Shown here: positions 1-7,000 of the stretch, piece after piece | Layout of the letters: every line of letters starts with the position of its first letter | How positions within the stretch are numbered: the stretch's first letter is position 1 | NCBI GenBank assembly: GCA_003646045.1 | Contig: QNDV01000112.1 | Span: 1-7,214, forward strand | DNA length: 7,214 nucleotides | Source: a bacterium | GTDB lineage: Bacteria > Krumholzibacteriota > Krumholzibacteria > LZORAL124-64-63 | Direction: 5' to 3' | Notes under the pieces: model-generated | Seen by the model: the letters and a program-made list of their open reading frames with translations, nothing else | Database searches by the model: none | Told to the model about the DNA's origin: nothing | Translations under genes and position numbers: made by a program

Positions 1-116
1 CGGTGGACGGGCAACCAGTCAACGACGGAAGCCCCGGACCCGTGACCCGCCGTGTTCAGGAAGCCTACCGCGACCAGATAGCAGCGGACCTGTCCGCAAT
101 GGACAGGTCCGAATAA
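1..116 (+). CDS. Class IV aminotransferase, probable D-amino-acid aminotransferase (3' end only)
   Basis: Only the C-terminal 37 codons are visible, in the frame beginning at base 3 and ending with TAA at 114-116; the start lies left of the window. The peptide contains VDGQPVNDGSPGPVTRR followed by a short helix-like tail (VQEAYRDQIAADL). The block 'DG-P-(V/I)-x-(D/N)G-x-PGPVTRR-(L/V)' is, from knowledge of the family, the typical end of PLP-dependent fold-type IV aminotransferases, especially D-alanine/D-amino-acid aminotransferase, which interconverts D-alanine and D-glutamate with their keto acids in the cytoplasm. The catalytic lysine and the PLP-binding region are outside the window, so a branched-chain aminotransferase or 4-amino-4-deoxychorismate lyase relative cannot be fully excluded. 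It converges on the NYN gene, with only six bases between the two stop codons. Confidence 0.75.
   Translation, partial: VDGQPVNDGSPGPVTRRVQEAYRDQIAADLSAMDRSE
85..111. terminator. Perfect 11-bp hairpin at the junction of two convergent genes
   Basis: CGGACCTGTCC (85-95) and GGACAGGTCCG (101-111) pair perfectly as an 11-bp, GC-rich stem with a 5-base loop. The hairpin sits in the last codons of the + strand aminotransferase and 11 bases past the TGA of the - strand NYN gene. This position suits a bidirectional terminator or an mRNA 3'-end stabiliser. Neither side carries a good U-tract: the + side continues AATAATCC and the - side CTGCTATCTGG. Strict intrinsic termination is therefore uncertain. 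Confidence 0.55.
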
Positions 117-122
117 TCCGGG

Positions 123-734
123 TCAGAAATCGAAGCTGGTGGCACCGGGATCAATGGCGTCATATCCCTCGCGGTTCGGCTGGTCCAAATCGGCTGGTGG
201 CCGCGACTCGCGGGGCGGCGGGCCCGCCAGGGCGATGTTTTCCTTCAAGCTCCCCAGATCCGTATAGACATCGGCAGCGGCGATGAGATCCGTGGCCGTC
301 ATTTCCCGCAGGGCGCAAACCTCCACGTGGCGGCCGCTGCGAGCCACGGCCTCCACCAGGGGCACGAAATCACCGTCGCCGGTACACAGGATCACCGTAT
401 CGAGATTTGGCAGCAACTCCATGACATTGATGGCCAATTGCATATCCAGGCAGCTGCGGACGCCACGGCTGCTTTCCGTATCGTTAAATGACTTAACTTC
501 TTTGGTGACTACAGAAAACCCATTCAGCTTCAGAAAATTCACGAAGTCGATCTTACCCTCGGACTGGCTGCTCAGCGCGGTGTAGAAATAGCTCCGTACC
601 AGACGTCGCGGCCCGGCCAGGCCGCGGCACAGTTTCAAATAGTCCAGGCGCATATTCAGGTGTTTGGCACTGTAATGGATATTTTCGCCGTCTATGAAAA
701 TCGCGACACGGTCCTGGGAATTGGGGGTATACAT
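123..734 (-). CDS. NYN-domain (LabA/DUF88-like) putative ribonuclease
   Basis: This 203-aa soluble protein has the NYN domain, a PIN/FLAP-type nuclease fold found in LabA-like (DUF88) proteins and usually linked to metal-dependent RNA cleavage. Strand 1 is VAIFIDGEN (Asp15, Asn18). Acidic Asp97 lies in the middle helix (CLDMQLAIN). The signature TGDGDF (118-123, Asp120 and Asp122) is followed by a VEAVARSGRHVEV helix-strand unit. All the expected acidic metal-binding positions are therefore present. The last ~35 residues are rich in Pro, Asp and Arg and probably disordered. There is no signal peptide or membrane segment. I start at the ATG at 734 because the fold begins about ten residues later and AAGGA lies 11 bases upstream, with GCGAGG closer. 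In-frame ATGs at 746 and 800 are less likely: the first abuts its own AAGAAGG, and the second has no ribosome site and would translate a T8 run. Substrate unknown. Confidence 0.85.
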   Translation of the reverse strand: MYTPNSQDRVAIFIDGENIHYSAKHLNMRLDYLKLCRGLAGPRRLVRSYFYTALSSQSEGKIDFVNFLKLNGFSVVTKEVKSFNDTESSRGVRSCLDMQLAINVMELLPNLDTVILCTGDGDFVPLVEAVARSGRHVEVCALREMTATDLIAAADVYTDLGSLKENIALAGPPPRESRPPADLDQPNREGYDAIDPGATSFDF

Positions 735-780
735 ATGCCTCGCCATCCTTCTTGCGGCCCACTCCGACCCGCCTGCCACC

Positions 781-839
781 AAAAAAAAGGGCGCACACAT
801 TCTGTTTTGCAGCCCCCGAAGTGGTCACAATATACGCCC
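781..839 (-). terminator. Possible intrinsic terminator of the RND operon
   Basis: On the - strand, GGGCGTATA (839-831) can pair with TGTGCGCCC (797-789). This gives a 9-bp stem including two G-U wobbles, followed at once by eight T residues (788-781). A GC-rich stem base with an abutting U8 tract is the hallmark of Rho-independent termination. The ~33-base loop is long for the class and has only weak internal pairing. It lies about 80 bases past the stop of the last permease gene. A competing reading is that the T8 is simply a slippery tract in the NYN leader. Confidence 0.4.
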
Positions 840-857
840 GTTAGATCGCCGGTGCAA
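829..857 (-). promoter_or_regulatory. Sigma70-like promoter for the NYN gene
   Basis: On the - strand, TTGCAC (857-852) and TATATT (834-829) are separated by exactly 17 bases. The -10 matches TATAAT at 5 of 6 positions. The -35 matches TTGACA only at its first three, as is common for activator-dependent promoters. The expected start near base 822 gives a leader of about 88 bases before the NYN ATG. The -10 overlaps the 5' arm of the proposed terminator. Confidence 0.45.
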
Positions 858-862
858 AAGTT

Positions 863-913
863 TTTGCCGAGAACTTGACAAAAATCAAGTCCGCCTGCCC
901 CACCTTCGGCAAA
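863..913. repeat. Inverted repeat enclosing the FNR-like palindrome
   Basis: TTTGCCGA (863-870) and TCGGCAAA (906-913) are perfect 8-bp inverted copies separated by 35 bases. The ACTTGA/TCAAGT palindrome lies between them. The structure begins five bases after the last permease stop codon. It could fold as a branched 3'-end structure in the operon mRNA or be coincidental symmetry. No strong U-tract follows (only AACTTTTG on the - strand), so I do not call it a terminator. Confidence 0.4.
875..888. promoter_or_regulatory. FNR/Anr/Dnr-type binding site
   Basis: The + strand reads TTGACAAAAATCAA, which is TTGAC-N4-ATCAA. This matches the FNR-family consensus TTGAT-N4-ATCAA at 9 of 10 defined bases. 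The symmetry extends by two more base pairs on each side (ACTTGA at 873-878, TCAAGT at 885-890). The centre at 881.5 lies about 60 bases upstream of the predicted NYN start near 822, close to the -61.5 spacing of class I FNR/CRP-type activation. The - strand is the only direction with a gene to drive, because the + strand beyond it is antisense to the transporter operon. The regulator is not in the window, so FNR, Anr, Dnr and FixK-like proteins cannot be told apart. Confidence 0.5.
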
Positions 914-917
914 CCGC

Positions 918-3900
918 TCAGTCAGCCCCCAATTCGCCTATACGCACCTCCGACGACGGCCGGTGCCAGCGGGCCAGGGCCGAACCGATCCGCGCCGACC
1001 ACAGGGTCGCCAGTCGGTAATAGGTAGGCATCACCAGCAGCGTAAGCAGGGTACTCGAAGCCAGGCCGCCACTGATGGCCCGGGCCATGGGATAGTACTC
1101 GGCATTCCCCACGTGGGCCCCATGGAACACCGCCAGGGGCAGCAGACCCAGAATTGTCGTGCCGGCAGTCATGAGTATGGGCCGCAGTCGGTCGGCGCAG
1201 CCTTCACGGATCGCTTCGTCAAGCGGCAGGCCCGTACGCCGCAGGTTGTTGATGTGATCCACCAGTACGATGCCGTTGTTCACCACGATACCGATCAGGA
1301 TCACCATGCCGATCATGGCCATGATATTGAAGGGCGCGCCCGTGGCCATCATCAGCCAGAAGACACCCAGCGAAGCGTAGGGCACCGTACTGATGACCAC
1401 CAGGGGATAGAGCAGCGACTCGAACAGGCTGGCCATGACGAAGAACACGCAGACCAATGCCAGCAGCATATTGGTTCCCATCTCGCTCTGGCTTTGTTGC
1501 GCGCGCCGTATCTCGCTGCCGAAATCCCACTCGTAACCCAGGGGCAGGTCCAGGCCTTCCATGATGGGTCGGACCAGGTCGAGGGCGTCGTCGAGTTTCT
1601 CACCCTCCCAGGTACCCCGCACCGTGATCCCGGTCCGCTGGTCGTTGCGGAAGATCCGCTCCGGACTGCGTCCGAACTCGAAGTCCGCCACCTGGGCCAG
1701 TTGCACCGACCGACCGTCCCGTTCACCCACAGTCAGCAGGGCCAGATTCTCGATGGACTCCCGGTCCTCGGGCAACAACGAGACCACCAGGTCGATCTCC
1801 TTCTGTCCGGTATGCAGCCGCGGCAGTTGTACTCCGCGATAGGTCAAGCCCATGATCTGGCCGATGGTCGCCGGTGTGATTCCGAAGCGCCCGGCAAGAT
1901 CGGGATCGACACGGACGCGGATCTCGGCAGCCCCCTCGTCGGTATCGCTGCGCAGGTCACTGATCCCGTCGACCATGGACAACCGTCGCTTGGCTTCCTC
2001 TGCGAACTCCATCAGGGCCTCGGTCTGCTCGCCGCCGATGGTGACGGAAAACACCTTGGCCCCGGATTCCTGGCCATCGTCACCGCCGAAACGGTAGTTC
2101 AGTCCCGCCTGCACCGGCAGGTTCTCCCGCAGGTCCTCTCTGGTCTCCCGGTAGAAGTCGTCGCTGACCACACCGTCCCTGAAAAAGATCGTGACGCCGC
2201 CCCCGTCAGCCACGTAGAAGGAGTAGATGTCCCGGGCCGCCAGTTCTTCCCGCCGGGACTCCACATACCGGGTCACCTTGTCCACCATTTCCCGCGAGGT
2301 GGCCTTGTCCACCGGGTCGGCATAGTCGAAACCGATGTAGAGGCTCTCGCGGCGCAGCCCCTGGTCCCCCTCCACGTCCGGGGCGAAACCAGTCAGCTTC
2401 ATGGCTCCCACCGTCACGCCAATCACCAGGGGCACCAGGACCAGGGCCGTCAGCAGCGGATGACGCAGGGCCGTCCATTCCAGTAGCCTGAGGTACCGCA
2501 CCTTGAGCCAGATCAGCCAGCGGGCATCGTCGGCCACCGCACCGGCGGCGGTCATCCTGACGGACAAGGCGGGAATGACCGTCAGGCTCACCACCAGGGA
2601 GAACAGCAGGGTCACACTGATGGTCACCCCCACCTCGCCGAGCCAGACGGCCATTTCATCCGCCCTGGTCACCACCACCGGCGCGAACACGATGATCGTG
2701 GTCAGGGTCGAGGCGATAATTGCCCTGCCGACTTCGCGTGTTCCCCTCACCGCAGCCGCCACCGGCCGGGCCCCCTCGTGCTGGCGCCGGTGGATGGACT
2801 CCAAAACCACCACCGCATTGTCCACCAGCATGCCCACACCCAGCATCAAGCCCATCATGGTCAGCACGTTCAGGCTGCGCCCGGACAGGTACATGAAGAT
2901 GGCGGTACCCAGAATGGACAGGGGTATGGCCACCGACACCACCAGGGTCATGGACACGCGGCGCAGGAACACATAGAGGATGGCCACCGCCAGCACCGAT
3001 CCGAAAAGCCCCCCCTGCAGCAGACTGCGCAGGGAGTCGGTGATCTGGTCGGCCTGGTTGAAGAAGGCCACCGTGTCGATGCCCTCGAGGGTGGGGTCGC
3101 GGTTGATGCGCTCCAGTTCCCGGTCGATGGCTTCGCATACGTCGACGGTGTTGTAGCCTGACGCCTTCTGGATCCAGAAGGCGATGGCCGGTTCACCGTT
3201 GAGCACCCGTCCGTAATTGAGTGCCGGCGCCCCATAGACCACTTCCGCAACATCCCCCAGTCGCAGGCCACGCTGGTCGATGGGCAACTCGCGCAGGTCC
3301 TCCACGCCGTGCAGTTCGCTTACCGTCCGCAGGTCATAACGCAAACCGCGGTCGGTGACCCTGCCCACCGTCAGTTCGACGTTGGCTGCCTCCAGCTCCT
3401 GGAACAGCCGGTTCACGTCCACACCGTGTTCCATGATCTTGTCGAAGCGCAGATAGACCGAAGCCTGGGTGGGCAGCACGCCGTCGATGTTCACCCGGCC
3501 CACGCCGGGGATGCGCTGCAGGGGAGCGATGATCTTCTGGTCCAGCAGATCCCAGCTCTCGCTCAGATCCCGCCCCCGGGCCGATATGCGTCCCTCGATC
3601 ACCGGGATATCGTTGGAGTTGAAGGTCAGTAACAGGATCTGCTGGATATCCGGTGGCAATTCCCCGCGGATCTGGTCTATTTTCTCCTTCACCTCCATGC
3701 GCAGCAGATTGACGTCACGGCCCCAGGCAAAGGTCACTCCCACCTGCACCTCGTCGGCGTCTGCGTAGCTGAAGATCTCCTCCACGCCGCCCAGGGTGGC
3801 AAGTACCTCCTCGATGGGACGTACGATCTCCCGCTCGTTCTCCGCCGGAATGCCGCCGTTATACGGGATCCACACCGCGATGAAGGGAAACTCGACCCGG

Positions 3901-4016
3901 GGCAGGAAATCCAGGGGCAGCCGGACCAGGGATACCGTGCCCAGCAGGACGATCGAGGTCAGGGCCATGGCCAAGGTCACCGGGCGCCTGAGGGAAAGGC
4001 GGGTCAGCCAGCGCAT
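918..4016 (-). CDS. RND-superfamily efflux permease (second of tandem pair)
   Basis: A complete 1032-aa inner-membrane RND (AcrB/ACR_tran family) permease of normal length, expected to export small molecules with proton influx through a trimer with periplasmic porter domains. TM1 is at ~13-31, the first periplasmic domain at ~39-335, and TM2-TM6 at ~336-490. TM4 carries GVGMLVDNAVVVLESIHRR (Asp399-Asn400). TM7 is near 520-540, the second periplasmic domain at ~541-845, and TM8-TM12 at ~846-1003. TM10 carries GIVVNNGIVLVDHIN (Asn913) and is followed by RLRPILMTAGTTILGLLPLA. Compared with AcrB, the second TM4 Asp (Asp408) and the TM10 Lys940 are both Asn. The start at 4016 (MRWLTRLSLRRPVTLAM) gives the usual short cytoplasmic N-terminus and a GGGAGG site; an in-frame ATG at 4109 would overlap the previous gene. 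TGA-G-ATG spacing implies translational coupling. Substrate cannot be inferred. Confidence 0.93.
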   Translation of the reverse strand: MRWLTRLSLRRPVTLAMALTSIVLLGTVSLVRLPLDFLPRVEFPFIAVWIPYNGGIPAENEREIVRPIEEVLATLGGVEEIFSYADADEVQVGVTFAWGRDVNLLRMEVKEKIDQIRGELPPDIQQILLLTFNSNDIPVIEGRISARGRDLSESWDLLDQKIIAPLQRIPGVGRVNIDGVLPTQASVYLRFDKIMEHGVDVNRLFQELEAANVELTVGRVTDRGLRYDLRTVSELHGVEDLRELPIDQRGLRLGDVAEVVYGAPALNYGRVLNGEPAIAFWIQKASGYNTVDVCEAIDRELERINRDPTLEGIDTVAFFNQADQITDSLRSLLQGGLFGSVLAVAILYVFLRRVSMTLVVSVAIPLSILGTAIFMYLSGRSLNVLTMMGLMLGVGMLVDNAVVVLESIHRRQHEGARPVAAAVRGTREVGRAIIASTLTTIIVFAPVVVTRADEMAVWLGEVGVTISVTLLFSLVVSLTVIPALSVRMTAAGAVADDARWLIWLKVRYLRLLEWTALRHPLLTALVLVPLVIGVTVGAMKLTGFAPDVEGDQGLRRESLYIGFDYADPVDKATSREMVDKVTRYVESRREELAARDIYSFYVADGGGVTIFFRDGVVSDDFYRETREDLRENLPVQAGLNYRFGGDDGQESGAKVFSVTIGGEQTEALMEFAEEAKRRLSMVDGISDLRSDTDEGAAEIRVRVDPDLAGRFGITPATIGQIMGLTYRGVQLPRLHTGQKEIDLVVSLLPEDRESIENLALLTVGERDGRSVQLAQVADFEFGRSPERIFRNDQRTGITVRGTWEGEKLDDALDLVRPIMEGLDLPLGYEWDFGSEIRRAQQSQSEMGTNMLLALVCVFFVMASLFESLLYPLVVISTVPYASLGVFWLMMATGAPFNIMAMIGMVILIGIVVNNGIVLVDHINNLRRTGLPLDEAIREGCADRLRPILMTAGTTILGLLPLAVFHGAHVGNAEYYPMARAISGGLASSTLLTLLVMPTYYRLATLWSARIGSALARWHRPSSEVRIGELGAD

Positions 4017-4017
4017 C

Positions 4018-7000
4018 TCAGGCACGCCTCCCGTGGGCAGCGGTGGGCGGCATGTTCCCCGTGGTCTTCGCCACCGGGGAAACACCCAGCTCCTGGGCCT
4101 CCCGGCCACTGAGCAGGGTGTAGATCACCGGTACCACTACCAGTGTCAGCAGGGTGGCTACCAGCAGGCCGCTGATCACGGTCACCGCCAGCGGCGCCCG
4201 CAACTCCGCACCCTCGCCCAAGCCCAGGGCCATGGGCAGCAGACCCAATACCGTGGTGGCGGTGGTCATGAGGATCGGCCGCAGTCTTTCGGCTCCGGCG
4301 CGCTGGACAGATGCGACCAGGTCGCCTCCCGAGCGGCGCAACTGGTTGATGCGATCCACGAGCACGATGCCGTTGTTCACCACTATTCCCGCCAGCATGA
4401 TGCTGCCGATGGCGGCGATAACGCTCACACTCAGGCCGGCCAGCCAGAGACCGAAGATGGCACCGCTGAGCGCCAGGGGAACCGTGAACATGATGATCAG
4501 GGGATAAACGAACGACTCGAACTGGGCCGCCATCACCAGGTAGACCAGGAAGACCGCCAACAGGATGGCCAACTGCAGGGACCGGTACGAAGCATCCATC
4601 TCGTCGTTCTGGCCGCCGAGTTCCACCGACACTCCGGCGGGCAGGCTGAGCGTGGCCAGGCGCTGCCGGATATCATGACTCACCGAACCCAGGTCGCGGC
4701 CGCTGAGATTCGCCGAGACGATGGCCACGCGCTTGCCGGCGAGGCGGTGAATCTCCGCGGGACCGGTAACCACACGCATATCCGCCAGTGTCCCGAGGGT
4801 AATGGGAATACCGTCCTGCTCGGCCACGATCAGGTCCTGGACCGCGCCCAGTGTATTGCGCTGGTCGTCGGCATTGAGCACCCGTATGTCCACATGGCGC
4901 TCACGGTCCCGGAACCTGCTGGCCACCGTGCCGCGCACCTTGTCACGAACGGTCGCCGAGACATCACCCAGGCGCAGACCGTGCCGGTTCAGTTTGTCCC
5001 GGTCGAAACTCACCTGGACCTCGGGTGCCCCGGGCACCATGCTGACCTGCAGGTCCCGCAGCCCCGGCACGTCCCGCAACAGCCGCGCCACCTGGTCGCT
5101 GGTGGCCTGCAGATCACCCAGGCTGTACCCGAAGATATCGACTTCCACCGGGGCGCCGAAGGCCAGCAGGCTCTGTCGGCGTACTTTCATGGCCAGCCCG
5201 GGGTACTCGGCCAGGACGCCGCGAATCAACTCGAGAGCCGTCGCCTCGGCCGTGGCCGTGGCCTCCGTCAGGCGCACATGGACCTCGGCCCTGTTCTCCT
5301 TGCGGCGCTGGGCGGCGGTATCCCCGTCGCGGGAAACTCCCACCTCGCCCGCGACCAGCGCGATCCCCGGCAGATCCTTCAGTTCCCGGGAGAAATCCCC
5401 CACCACCTTCTCGGTCCGGCTCAGGGGCGTACCTTCGCGCAACTCGAGGGCAAGGGTGAACTCACCCCGGGACAAGGGCGGCACGAGTTCGCTGCCCAGT
5501 TGCCCCCACAGCAGGAAGGTCCCCGCCGCCAGCAAACCCACCACTGCCAGCACGACGGCGCGATTTGCCAGAGCCCTGGCCAGCAACCCCTCGTATCCGC
5601 GCTGCAGACGGGGAAATACCATCGAAAAGCCGCGACTGGCCGGCCAGAGCAGCCATACGAACAGACTGTTCAGCCACTTGAGCAGTAGTGCCGCCAACCG
5701 CAGCACCAGTACCGGCAGTCCGACTACCAGGGCCAGGCCCGCCGTTTGGAGCCAACGCACCGGGCGGCGGCGGCCGTCGGCGGGAAGGGACCAGGACGCG
5801 AACCAGGAGGACCCGGCCTCCGGCACCTCGGCCGGCCTACGGTCCGCCGCGGGCTTGCCCGCACCGGCCCCTTTCCCGCCGCGGCCGAAAGCCGCCGCCA
5901 TGGGCGTGAAGGTCAGGGCGACCACCAGGGAGACCGCCAGGGAGAAGGTCACGGTCAGGGCCTGGTCCCGGAATATCTGGCCCGCTACGCCCACCACCAC
6001 GAATACGATGGGCACGAATACCGCCAGAGTGGTCAGGGTGGAGGCCGTCACGGCGCCGGCCACCTCGGCAGCGCCCCTCGCAGCGGCTTCGCCCGCGTCC
6101 AGGTGCGGTTCTTCCTCACGCCGCCGGTGGATGGACTCGAGCACGACGATGGAGTTGTCCACCAGCATACCCACGCCCAGGGCCAGCCCGCCCAGGGACA
6201 TGACGTTCAGGGACACTCCCCTGGTCAGCATCAGGATGAAGGTGGCCACAATGGAGACCGGTATGGCTAACCCGATGATCAACGTGCTGCGCACGTCGCG
6301 CAGGAAGACGAAGAGAACCAGCACGGCCAGAATGCCACCGATCAGGGCGTTGTTGCGCACCTCGGTCACGGCCTGGGCGATGAATATCGATTGGTCGAAC
6401 AGCACTTCCAGTTGCATACCCTCGGGCAGGCGCTCCCGCGTACGGTCCAGGTGGGCTGTCACCAGCCTCGCCATCTCCACGATGTTGGCGTCGCCTTCCT
6501 TGAAGACGGCAATCTCCACGCTCTCGCGTCCGCCGATGTGGGTGACGGCGGTGCGCTCCTTGTGGGTCCGATCCACGGTGGCGATCTCGCCCAGACGGAT
6601 CGGCTGGTCACCGACCACCGCGACGGTGACGTTCTCGATGTCGCGCAGATCCTCGAATCGGCTCAGGGTGCGCACGATATACTCGGCGCCGCGATCACGC
6701 AGACGGCCACCCGAGGCGTTGATGTTCTCTGCGGCCAGGGCCGCACTGATCTGGCTGATATCCAGGTTCAGGGCCGAAAGTCTGGTCTCGTCCACGGCGA
6801 CCCGGATCTCTTCCTCCAGACCTCCGGACACCCGCGCCGCCGCCACGCCGCTCAGCGCCTCGATCTCCTTCTTCACCACGTCATCGGCGATGTGCCGCAG
6901 CCGTACGAGGGAGGTGCCGCCGGTCAGCCCGATGCGCACTACCGGGTCCTGGGACGGATCGTATTTCAGCAGCAGCGGCACCGTGGTCTCATCGGGCAGT

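Noticed and set aside
735..800. N-terminal extension of the NYN protein from the ATG at 800
   Set aside because: No ribosome site is visible, it would translate the T8 tract, and the NYN fold starts only after the ATG at 734.
963..2486. 507-codon open frame on the + strand
   Set aside because: Gln/His-rich antisense translation of the second permease, with no start context or family match.
4017..4109. N-terminal extension of the second permease from the ATG at 4109
   Set aside because: The extension is Arg/Pro-rich, overlaps the previous gene by about 90 bases and is not RND-like; the ATG at 4016 has a good ribosome site and the expected N-terminus.
3796..5688. 630-codon open frame on the + strand across the junction of both permeases
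   Set aside because: The translation is dominated by His, Gln, Gly and Arg with no domain; it is the complement of conserved permease codons.
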